NCBI GenBank assembly: GCA_005776545.1
Contig: SXOY01000305.1
Span: forward strand, 1-13,227
Source of the DNA: Planctomycetia bacterium
GTDB taxonomy: Bacteria; Planctomycetota; Phycisphaerae; Phycisphaerales; UBA1924
Reading direction: 5' to 3'
DNA: 13,227 nucleotides
In this document: piece after piece, positions 6,670 through 13,227 of the stretch
Position numbering within the stretch: the stretch's first letter is position 1
Layout: the number at the start of each line of letters is the position of its first letter
Position numbers and translations under genes: made by a program
Notes under the pieces: generated by a model
Databases searched by the model: none
The model's input: the letters and a program-made list of their open reading frames with translations, nothing else
What the model was told of the DNA's origin: nothing

Positions 6670-6724
6670 ATGAACTCCTTTACTCTTGAGCGAACCTATC
6701 GAGGTAATGTGACAGTGAACTGGA

Positions 6725-6889
6725 TCAACAACCCGTACTGAACGCATCAACGAAATCAAGGTAATCAAAGAAGTCGAGCACCCCATCTCGATTGAAATCG
6801 GCAGACGGGAGTGCGTTCGCAAACGCATCGACAAAGTCAAGATAATCGAAGAAGTCAACCGTCTGGTCGTGATTGAAATCCGGACGGCA
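6725..6889 (-). repeat. Dockerin-like tail of the gene at 6725-8458
   Basis: Cys524 to Cys577; repeat 1 begins DFNHDQTV and ends DAFA, the linker is NALPSA, repeat 2 begins DFNRDGVL. This is the only first repeat in the set ending in Ala rather than Ser. Confidence 0.9.
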
Positions 6890-8458
6890 CACTGACAGGA
6901 AAGCAGCATTGCCTGTAACGCTGCCGCAGTCGTTTGTAACGACACACTCATACATTCCGATGTCGCCGACAGTTACCTCTTCAATATCGAATCTGGAATC
7001 CGTGGCGCCGAAAATTTCATTACCTTCCAGGAGCCACTGGTAGTGAAACTCGGTATTGCTGGTTGCTGACACTTCGAAAGATGCTGATTGACCCAAGATT
7101 GTCACAACGTCAACGGGATGCGAGAGAATCTCTGGTACGGGGCAATCAGATTGAACTGTCAGGGTTGCAGCAATTGAAGTCGCAGTTCCGCAGGCACTTG
7201 TAAGCGTGCAGGAGTAGTTACCGGCATCAGCGTAATTCGATGCACTAATGGTGTAGAAGCTATGTATTGCGTTAGGCAGGAGAGTTGTTCCCTTGTACCA
7301 CTGATAGTTGATTGCGCCGCCGGTAGCGATCACTGAGAATGTCACGGGCTGACCGATGATTGCTGTTTGTGAAAACGGCTGTTGAGTGATTGTCGGAGCG
7401 CCGTAGCACCCAAGATGCACATACCACGCGCTGGTAATTCCAAAGTGCATTCCGGTTCCTGCCATCGTGGAACCATCCAGGCTGACCGCCGCAGTCTGCA
7501 ACGTCCATTCGCTGGTCGACACTCCCCTGGCCTGCAAGTACGTTTCAAGTAACTGCGGAGGACCGCCATTCACCCAGAGGCAGGGTCGGATCGTACTACC
7601 ATTTACGCCATAACCGGTGATGATGAAACCATCGCCGCTGATCGAGACAGCGCTCGCGGCGGTACAGTCCGCAGGAAAGCCCAGATCCTGCATTCCCGTC
7701 GCCTCGGTCCACTTGAATGCGCGATAGTTGTCACCATTTGCATCCGCGGCATAACCAACAATGATCTCGCCATTAGCACTGAGATCGCCTGGCACGCTCC
7801 AGACACTTCCAGGAAGTGTTCCAAGACTGATGATCGAACCATCGGCTGCCCAGCGACATGCGGTAGGGTAAATGAGAGCTGGAGCATTGTTAAAGCAGAA
7901 TCCGGTGTAGAAACTACCGTCCCCAGTCATGGCCAGGCCAGCCGAATGCGAAGTTCCCGGGAGGCGCTGACCGAATCGTTGCATGCCCGTCGCACTGGTC
8001 CATGTCCACGCGCTTTCGCTTGAATTCGCTTCATAGCCGAAGCCGAAGACGATATCGCCATTGGTCGATGCGTCGCTCGCAAACGACGAGCGCCCCGCTG
8101 CGATTGCACCGAGAGACTGCATCCCTGTGCCCTGCGTCCAGCGGCAGGCAGTGTCGTACACCTGATCGCCACTTGCACCCACGATAACAAGTCCATCGCC
8201 GCTCATTCCGTAGGCATACGAATGATCAGCACCCGGTGAAACACCAAGATTCTGCAACCCAGTTGCAAGCGTCCAACGCCATCCTCTTCCCTGATCGAAA
8301 GCGATATCGCCGTTTCCAGAAGCGATGCTTCCATCATCACTCAGCAGGCCACCGTAGCTGTATGTTCCACCGGGAAGCCGCCCCATATCAATGATGGTCT
8401 GCGCATTCGCAGCCGCGGCGGTCAAGAAGAGTGTAATTCCAAGAAGTGGCAGTTTCAT
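6725..8458 (-). CDS. Secreted HAF-repeat / double Ig-like protein with GC-type dockerin tail
   Basis: 577 aa. Signal peptide 1-20 (AANAQ, then TI). Residues 21-350 are HAF-type repeats (GMQDLG, ISGDG, SLGTLPG). Two Ig-like domains follow, about 353-436 and 442-523, each with the YQW…YxCxxTxxCG pattern of I-set-like bacterial domains (INYQWYKG…NYSCTLTSACG; FHYQWLLEG…MYECVVTNDCG). The tail is 524-577. AAAGGAA lies about eight bases before the ATG at 8458. The propeller C-terminus (LETYLQARGV…WTL) matches that of the next gene (LATYLSSHGV…WTL), which marks the two as tandem duplicates differing by the Ig-like insert. Likely a surface or extracellular binding protein; the ligand is unknown. Confidence 0.9.
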   Translation of the reverse strand: MKLPLLGITLFLTAAAANAQTIIDMGRLPGGTYSYGGLLSDDGSIASGNGDIAFDQGRGWRWTLATGLQNLGVSPGADHSYAYGMSGDGLVIVGASGDQVYDTACRWTQGTGMQSLGAIAAGRSSFASDASTNGDIVFGFGYEANSSESAWTWTSATGMQRFGQRLPGTSHSAGLAMTGDGSFYTGFCFNNAPALIYPTACRWAADGSIISLGTLPGSVWSVPGDLSANGEIIVGYAADANGDNYRAFKWTEATGMQDLGFPADCTAASAVSISGDGFIITGYGVNGSTIRPCLWVNGGPPQLLETYLQARGVSTSEWTLQTAAVSLDGSTMAGTGMHFGITSAWYVHLGCYGAPTITQQPFSQTAIIGQPVTFSVIATGGAINYQWYKGTTLLPNAIHSFYTISASNYADAGNYSCTLTSACGTATSIAATLTVQSDCPVPEILSHPVDVVTILGQSASFEVSATSNTEFHYQWLLEGNEIFGATDSRFDIEEVTVGDIGMYECVVTNDCGSVTGNAAFLSVCRPDFNHDQTVDFFDYLDFVDAFANALPSADFNRDGVLDFFDYLDFVDAFSTGC

Positions 8459-8540
8459 TTTTGAGTTCCTTTGCGGTGCAATACGAGTTGCGTTGGGTTT
8501 GTTTCAGCGCGTGATTGACACAATACAAATAACATGGTGC

Positions 8541-8705
8541 TCAGCACCCGTGACTAAATGCGTCGACGAAATCCAGATAATCGAAGAAGTCAACAACTCC
8601 ATCTTCGTTGAAATCTGAAGACCAATCGCCAGCAGAGAAAGCATCCACGAAATCAAGATAGTCAAAGAAGTCAAGAACGCCGTCGCGGTTGAAATCGGCG
8701 ATGCA
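8541..8705 (-). repeat. Dockerin-like tail of the gene at 8541-10883
   Basis: Cys727 to Cys780, with an additional Cys just before the first. Repeat 1 begins DFNRDGVL (identical in amino acids to repeat 2 of the gene at 6725-8458), the linker is AGDWSS, repeat 2 begins DFNEDGVV. Confidence 0.9.
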
Positions 8706-10883
8706 GCATTCAACCACTTCGAGCATCGCCTCGTTGCTCCATGTTTCGCCGCAGGATCCGGTCAAGTGGCACCGGACAAGCATGTATCCCGTTTTGTGGG
8801 TGTGCGCCGGATCATCATCTGTGAACCCGATCATTGTGATACTGACATCGTTGGCCCCGGTGGCATCAAATTCGCCAAGTGCCGAATGGTGGTTCACGCC
8901 ATCACCGATCGCCAACCAGGATTGAACATAAGGATCGTACATTTCCCATTGAGCGGCAGCTGGACTCGATGTGCTTATGTTAAACGAAACGGGAAGTCGC
9001 GTGCAAAGTGTTTGGCTGACGGGTTGGTCGAGCACATCCAAGCCCTCGCTGCCGGAGAGCGTTGCGGCGTTGGTGGTGCTCTCGCCACAACTTCCGGTGA
9101 TAACACATCGGAATTGATGCGTTGCCGCGGCATCAAGCATGACCGTGTCAAGTAGTACGCTCGCGGAGGTAGTTCCTGTTGCACCGAATGCAGGGTTTGA
9201 AGTGACTGGGTCGAGATTCCATCCCTCTGCAACATCAAGCCAGGTCGAGGTTCCAAACGCCAGCCACTGCCAGCGATACTGCAGCGCTCCCTGAGCAACG
9301 GTGTCAAATTGCGCACTGGCAACGCCACACATGCTCACATTCTGTGGATGAGAACTGATAATCGGGGCTGCGCCAACGGACAATGAAGCCGGGGGGGTTG
9401 CCAACGATCCACACGTACTTGTCATCACGCAACGAAACGCCGCGGGATTTGAAATAGAGATCGTTCCTGGCGGCAGACTGAGAGTCGTGGAATCAAAGCC
9501 ACTTGCCACAAAGCTGTCACTGGTCTGAAGATCAACATTGAATCCATCAACTACTGGTGTCCAGGTCGTTGATCCATTGGAATGCCATTCCCAGGCATAC
9601 GACGGTGGATCAACTGCGCTTCCAAGTGCACTGAATTGTGCCCCTTGAGTACCACAGATAGTGACCGATTGTGGACGATCAATGATCTGAATGCAGGGGG
9701 CCGGCCCGCCAGCATCGCCAAAGTACATGAGGTCACAACGATGTGTGGGGCCGTAGATATCAATGTTGAGGTAGGAAACATGCGGCGTTCCAGCTTCATC
9801 AACATCGATGGAGTTTCCGTACCGACCCAGCAATTCGTGGGGTGAACCGGTGCCATCGCCATCGATCATTGTGAGTACCCAGCCACCTGCTTCACGTCGC
9901 GCAATGTATTGGTCTTCGAATCCGGTCATACCAAATGTCGCGAAGGGCTGATCTTGATCACTCAAACCAAGCGCAATTCCATTGCCGTTGTTGCCAGTGG
10001 CGACCGTTTCAAAATGCCACCCGCTGGCGTTCTTGTATGCATAGGTGATTCCGTTATCAGAATTGAACATCATTCGAGGCTGGTCATCTGAACCGAATGC
10101 CAACGAAGGATCAGCTCCCTGAATTCCCAGGTTTTCGTAGACCCAGATTCCGTTCGTGAGTGTTGCATATCTGATCGCACCCCATGCGTTGATTGCATCG
10201 GTCGGGTCTGCAAATGCAATATGCGGCACGTCAGAGCTGTCGAGCTGAAGCCATGTATTGGAAAACCCAATGGTGGGTGTCCAGACATCCGGAAGCAGGA
10301 ACTCCGCTGCATCCCGCACCCATTGAACACCATTCCAGCGGGTGTACCGCATGGAGTAGTCGCCGCCGTTGGCGATATTCATGTATGCAATGTGAGGGCG
10401 TTGCTGGGAGTCGAGAGTCATCGACATCTGTGTCGGGCTGACGCCAGCCTGCACATCGACTGTAGAAAGGTCCCATGTCGTTCCCGACCCGGTTGCAAAT
10501 CCCATTCCGCTCCATGTGTCGTAGGCGATGCGATACAACCCATCTGTTCCGCGCCGCATGGTTGTATGGCTGCCTGCGCCAGGCGCCACACTTGTCCACT
10601 GCCACTGTGAACCGGTCCGCCATGCAAAGCGGAGTGCGTACATCTCCGGAATTGGATTTGCATGATCATCCTCGCAGTAATAACTGATTCCCACTTCGCC
10701 GGCTCTTGCGACAATTGAACTCCAATATCCCACTTTCCCGTTGCGAGCAGAGCCGCTGTTATCGACAATTGTCTGAGCACTGACAATCGAGCCAGCAGAC
10801 AGGACAAGTCCCATCGCCATTGCCGCGCGATTCAGGCGCAAGGAACGTCCGAAAGATGAGATGTATGCGTTCATAGGGTTCAC
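8541..10883 (-). CDS. Large secreted BNR-like / triple Ig-like protein with GC-type dockerin tail
   Basis: 780 aa from GTG at 10883. The GTG is preferred over the ATG three codons later because AAAAGGA lies seven bases before it. The signal peptide ends near residue 36 (IVSAQ, then TI). Residues 37-395 carry repeats with SxxPHIAYxN, LDSSDVPHIAF and EAGTPHVSYLN motifs and aromatic W-containing strands, as in sialidase-like (BNR) propellers, but no catalytic Arg triad is evident. Three Ig-like modules follow, about 397-503, 507-610 and 615-725, each with a late CVxTxxCG or CHLTGSCG motif. The tail is 727-780. Length and layout suggest adhesion or glycan binding rather than catalysis; that is inference. 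Confidence 0.88.
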   Translation of the reverse strand: MNPMNAYISSFGRSLRLNRAAMAMGLVLSAGSIVSAQTIVDNSGSARNGKVGYWSSIVARAGEVGISYYCEDDHANPIPEMYALRFAWRTGSQWQWTSVAPGAGSHTTMRRGTDGLYRIAYDTWSGMGFATGSGTTWDLSTVDVQAGVSPTQMSMTLDSQQRPHIAYMNIANGGDYSMRYTRWNGVQWVRDAAEFLLPDVWTPTIGFSNTWLQLDSSDVPHIAFADPTDAINAWGAIRYATLTNGIWVYENLGIQGADPSLAFGSDDQPRMMFNSDNGITYAYKNASGWHFETVATGNNGNGIALGLSDQDQPFATFGMTGFEDQYIARREAGGWVLTMIDGDGTGSPHELLGRYGNSIDVDEAGTPHVSYLNIDIYGPTHRCDLMYFGDAGGPAPCIQIIDRPQSVTICGTQGAQFSALGSAVDPPSYAWEWHSNGSTTWTPVVDGFNVDLQTSDSFVASGFDSTTLSLPPGTISISNPAAFRCVMTSTCGSLATPPASLSVGAAPIISSHPQNVSMCGVASAQFDTVAQGALQYRWQWLAFGTSTWLDVAEGWNLDPVTSNPAFGATGTTSASVLLDTVMLDAAATHQFRCVITGSCGESTTNAATLSGSEGLDVLDQPVSQTLCTRLPVSFNISTSSPAAAQWEMYDPYVQSWLAIGDGVNHHSALGEFDATGANDVSITMIGFTDDDPAHTHKTGYMLVRCHLTGSCGETWSNEAMLEVVECCIADFNRDGVLDFFDYLDFVDAFSAGDWSSDFNEDGVVDFFDYLDFVDAFSHGC

Positions 10884-10954
10884 CAGTAATTCCTTTTATC
10901 CGCAACTTCAGTTCCGACTATTTTCCACACGCGATCCATTTCTGCAGGAGTTAC

Positions 10955-10999
10955 GCGGCACAGTGCACACCCTGGGTGATAAGGCATGCACTGTGCCGC
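10955..10999 (-). other. Long perfect inverted repeat in the gap between two dockerin genes
   Basis: GCGGCACAGTGCA (10955-10967) pairs with TGCACTGTGCCGC (10987-10999), a 13-bp perfect stem. The 19-base loop contains a nested CACC/GGTG pair. It starts 12 bases after the stop of the gene at 11012 and lies about 70 bases upstream of the GTG at 10883. No T-run follows on either strand, so a factor-dependent terminator, an mRNA-stabilising structure or a protein-binding site are all possible. Confidence 0.6.
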
Positions 11000-11011
11000 T
11001 CCCTCCTCTTG

Positions 11012-11176
11012 TCAGCATCCTGCCGAGAATGCATCAACGAAATCAAGATAATCAAAGAAGTCGATGACACCATCTGCGTTGAAGTCCGAAGATGTCATGC
11101 TCCCTGAGAAGGCATCAACGAAATCCAGGTAATCGAAGAAATCAACGATGCTGTCACCATTGAAATCCGCAGTACA
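11012..11176 (-). repeat. Dockerin-like tail of the gene at 11012-11746
   Basis: Cys191 to Cys244; repeat 1 begins DFNGDSIV, the linker is GSMTSS, repeat 2 begins DFNADGVI. It is closest in amino acids to the tails of the genes at 4619 and 5461. Confidence 0.9.
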
Positions 11177-11746
11177 CGGTGGCGGAGACCAGCCCGAATC
11201 GCCAGTGCGACAGAGCCACACCCCGTACGACGTTCCTTCCTTGTACTGACCGATCCAACCGGCATTGAACGTCATCCATGCCATTGCGAAGTCGCCAAAC
11301 GAGTAATCAGTCCAATATGCTGCGGTGCCCCAGTTACCATTTGAACCAGTCATGTAGTAAATGACATTGTGAAACGGGCCGGGGTTGTACTGCAGAATCG
11401 GATGCTGCTGATCAGCGTTGTTTCCAAGTTCGTGGACCCAGAGTTGATAGAACTCACCAAGATTGCCCTGCGGATCGGCATATGTAGGGAGGCGCCAATC
11501 GTCGTAGCCACCGAGGCGAACAGACTGCACCCAGTTGTCGGCGAAGTCCCAACTCATTGTGCCGCCATAGGACGCGTCAGCAAGCCAGGTAACATTGCGA
11601 AGAGTGTCGTAGTAGGCATCGAACCCGTTGCTGGTATTCTGGGTCAGGTAGCGGCCTTGCAATTCTGCGTGAGATTGCGAGACCATTGTGAAGGCGAGCG
11701 TGGACGCGATGAGTGCCGCGGAAAGAGCTTTCGTGAGTTTTTTCAT
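11012..11746 (-). CDS. Secreted DUF1566-like protein with GC-type dockerin tail
   Basis: 244 aa from ATG at 11746. This start has AAGG eight bases upstream and begins a classic signal peptide (MKKLTKALSAALIAS to SHA, residue 27). The longer frame from 11809 overlaps the upstream gene and lacks a signal. Residues 48-182 match the DUF1566 / Lcl C-terminal pattern: LRNVTWLADASYGGTMSW, then GGYDDWRLPT, then a late AYWTDY…WMTF…VWLCRTG. That domain is known from secreted bacterial proteins and is thought to be a C-type-lectin-like fold; no enzyme activity is assigned. A short Pro stretch (PPP) leads to the tail at 191-244. The gene follows its upstream neighbour by 34 bases and probably shares its transcript. 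Confidence 0.88.
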   Translation of the reverse strand: MKKLTKALSAALIASTLAFTMVSQSHAELQGRYLTQNTSNGFDAYYDTLRNVTWLADASYGGTMSWDFADNWVQSVRLGGYDDWRLPTYADPQGNLGEFYQLWVHELGNNADQQHPILQYNPGPFHNVIYYMTGSNGNWGTAAYWTDYSFGDFAMAWMTFNAGWIGQYKEGTSYGVWLCRTGDSGWSPPPCTADFNGDSIVDFFDYLDFVDAFSGSMTSSDFNADGVIDFFDYLDFVDAFSAGC

Positions 11747-11780
11747 ATAGGTTCCCTTGCAATGGCGCGTGAATGTGTTC

Positions 11781-11948
11781 TCAGCATCCGCCGTTGCTGA
11801 ATGCATCAACGAAATCGAGATAATCGAAGAAGTCGATCACGTTGTCATAATTGAAATCTGAGCTTGATGCACCATTTGAGAACGCATCAACGAAATCGAG
11901 ATAGTCAAAGAAATCGTTGACCCGGTCACCGTTAAAATCTGCGGGGCA
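11781..11948 (-). repeat. Dockerin-like tail of the gene at 11781-13227
   Basis: It is bracketed by Cys like the others but is the most divergent: repeat 1 begins DFNGDRVN, the linker is NGASSS, repeat 2 begins DFNYDNVI, and one extra Gly precedes the final Cys. Confidence 0.88.
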
Positions 11949-13227
11949 ATCAACCGTCAATGTGACATCGATTGTTGTCGCACTGTTGGTTCCGCTTGAG
12001 AGAACCGCTGAATAGGTGCCACCATCTGCTGCGCCCACACCGTGGATTGTCAGCGTATTGGACATGCCCGATGGGCCGGGGCTGGAAGAGAAATGCGCAT
12101 TTGGTGTAACGGCGATCCCGTTGTGATACCAGGTGTATTCGGGCGCGATCAAGGTGTCGGCGACCACTACAAACTTCGCATCGCCACCAGATCGCTTAGA
12201 GGTAGATTCCGGTTCGGTATCAATAGCAACCGGAACCTCGACCGTCAGCATCGCCGAGAGCGATTTGACAAATCCGCAGTCATTGGTAAGGAGACATGTA
12301 TAAGCACCGGCACTTGCAAGATCGACAGGATCGACATTGAGGTTGGGCTGATCTTCGCCCTCGAGATTAACGCCTTCGTGCTGCCACTGGTAGATCAACT
12401 GGCCGCCGCCGGGAGGGGCGTCTACGACAATTGAGAAGTCTGCAGAGCCATCAAACTGGGCGGTTGTGTGTTGAGGTTCCGTCACAACCACGGGCAGCAA
12501 TGCATCTGTACACGTTGTTCCGAACACAACCTGCGCCGTGATCAGGTTCGCGATCAATGGACCGGGCGCATCTTCCCAGCTTCCGCCGATGAGTTGCGGA
12601 ACGTTGGAATAGACCTCGTAAGAGATCACGGCACTCTCAGTTTCTCCGGGGCTGGGTACTGGTTCTTCAGTGATGAGCGGCGTACCAAAGAGCAGTTCTT
12701 CGATGTCCAATCTCGCTCCGCCGGTGATAAGCGGGTCATTGGTCATGAGTTCTTCAAGCGCGACTTCGCGGGCGGGAGTAGTTGCAACTCTCTGCACCCA
12801 CACCAATCGGCCCAATGGATCGACGTTCTCAACGGTCTCGCGAACGACATCGCCGGCCGGTGTTGAGACTATTTCTACGCGGACGTTGGGCAAGGCCAAT
12901 GGCGGCGGCGGTGGTGGGGGTGGGGGCGGCGGTGGGTCATTTGGGTTCACGACGCTGCCGGGTGTCCAGCGAAAACGCTGCGCGGTCACGGGATTGCGAC
13001 CTGAGAATGAAACACCGAAATGTTCGATAGAGCCACGACGTGTTGCATGAATTGGATGGGAATAGGTTACACGGATACCGATGTTTCCAGGCAAAGCTGT
13101 AATAGTCGGTCTTCCGTAGTTGCCATTGCAGTACGTGTGATAGACATCTTCCACATGCGGACCTTCAAGCTCAAATTCAAACTCGTTGCAGTCGCCCCCT
13201 TCTTCGTTGTAGACATCAAAATTCCCC
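11781..13227 (-). CDS. Ig-like secreted protein with GC-type dockerin tail (5' end beyond window)
   Basis: The frame is open from the right edge, giving 481 visible residues. The GTG at 13154 is internal, since sequence upstream of it (NFDVYNEEGGDCNEFEFELEG) continues in frame and reads as protein. After an unrecognised N-terminal region there is a run of 12 prolines, then a region with VRETVENVDPLGRLVWV and a stretch resembling a secreted beta-domain. Two Ig-like domains follow: the first has YQWQHEG…AYTCLLTNDCG, the second YTWYHNG…TYSAVLSSG with the usual Cys replaced by Ala. The tail is the last 55 residues, one longer than in the other genes (ending NGGC). Signal peptide and promoter lie outside the window. 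It is the first of the six dockerin genes in transcription order here. Confidence 0.85.
   Translation of the reverse strand, partial: GNFDVYNEEGGDCNEFEFELEGPHVEDVYHTYCNGNYGRPTITALPGNIGIRVTYSHPIHATRRGSIEHFGVSFSGRNPVTAQRFRWTPGSVVNPNDPPPPPPPPPPPPLALPNVRVEIVSTPAGDVVRETVENVDPLGRLVWVQRVATTPAREVALEELMTNDPLITGGARLDIEELLFGTPLITEEPVPSPGETESAVISYEVYSNVPQLIGGSWEDAPGPLIANLITAQVVFGTTCTDALLPVVVTEPQHTTAQFDGSADFSIVVDAPPGGGQLIYQWQHEGVNLEGEDQPNLNVDPVDLASAGAYTCLLTNDCGFVKSLSAMLTVEVPVAIDTEPESTSKRSGGDAKFVVVADTLIAPEYTWYHNGIAVTPNAHFSSSPGPSGMSNTLTIHGVGAADGGTYSAVLSSGTNSATTIDVTLTVDCPADFNGDRVNDFFDYLDFVDAFSNGASSSDFNYDNVIDFFDYLDFVDAFSNGGC
12900..12935 (-). repeat. Twelve-proline linker tract
   Basis: Twelve consecutive Pro codons (mixed CCA, CCG and CCC) form a linker in the protein at 11781-13227. 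The opposite strand is correspondingly G-rich with two G5 runs. Such a run would normally need EF-P to be translated efficiently. Confidence 0.9.

Noticed and set aside
6670..6951. N-terminal extension of the HAF protein (94 extra codons)
   Set aside because: It overlaps the tail of the preceding gene in another frame, and the ATG at 6669 has a strong Shine-Dalgarno and a signal peptide.
4619..11948. Repeated 60-base units that might be read as a CRISPR-like or satellite array
   Set aside because: They are in frame, lie at gene ends thousands of bases apart and encode the dockerin loops; there are no regular spacers.
12670..13050. Plus-strand frame with a polyglycine run
   Set aside because: It is the antisense of the proline linker and Ig-like region, with no start signal or family likeness.
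1..13227. tRNA, rRNA, transposase or CRISPR genes
   Set aside because: I looked on both strands and saw no cloverleaf, rRNA core motif, intact transposase or regular repeat-spacer array.

Overview
The window looks like chromosomal DNA of a planctomycete of the class Phycisphaerae, probably from a metagenome or draft contig. The main reason is a run of secreted proteins that all end in the same double dockerin-like tail (core DFFDYLDFVDAF, terminal Gly-Cys). From memory, this corresponds to what annotation pipelines call 'GC-type dockerin domain-anchored' proteins of Phycisphaerales. Base composition is moderate, about half G+C, and Shine-Dalgarno sites are of the AAGGAG type.

Left part (1-3245, minus strand). 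In order of transcription this holds a small zinc-ribbon protein of unknown function (2823-3245), ribosomal protein S12 rpsL (1949-2326), ribosomal protein S7 rpsG (1310-1801) and a long-chain polyprenyl diphosphate synthase (1058 to the left edge). rpsL and rpsG each end in a clear intrinsic terminator, and fusA and tuf do not follow rpsG. The 496-base gap upstream of rpsL holds a candidate promoter and a compact cluster of four TGATCA palindromes flanked by direct repeats. The first ~105 bases are much richer in G+C than the DNA beside them and may not belong to the synthase gene.

Middle part (3246-4602, plus strand). A frameshifted, truncated remnant of a RhuM-family gene is followed by a Tat-exported calcineurin-like metallophosphoesterase (3545-4561). 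That gene ends at a hairpin shared with the convergent gene on the other strand.

Right part (4619-13227, minus strand). Six codirectional genes, transcribed right to left with gaps of 34-128 bases, encode Sec-exported proteins. The bodies are: an unrecognised N-terminal region, a polyproline linker and two Ig-like domains (11781-right edge, 5' partial); DUF1566-like (11012-11746); a BNR-like propeller with three Ig-like domains (8541-10883); HAF-repeat protein with two Ig-like domains (6725-8458); HAF-repeat protein without Ig-like domains (5461-6669); and an unrecognised domain (4619-5386). Every one ends in a 54- or 55-residue module: Cys, two 21-residue calcium-loop repeats separated by exactly six residues, and a terminal Gly-Cys. 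The bodies look like binding or structural domains rather than enzymes, and no cohesin or other partner is visible. The working picture is a cassette of surface or extracellular proteins sharing one anchoring tag whose receptor lies elsewhere.
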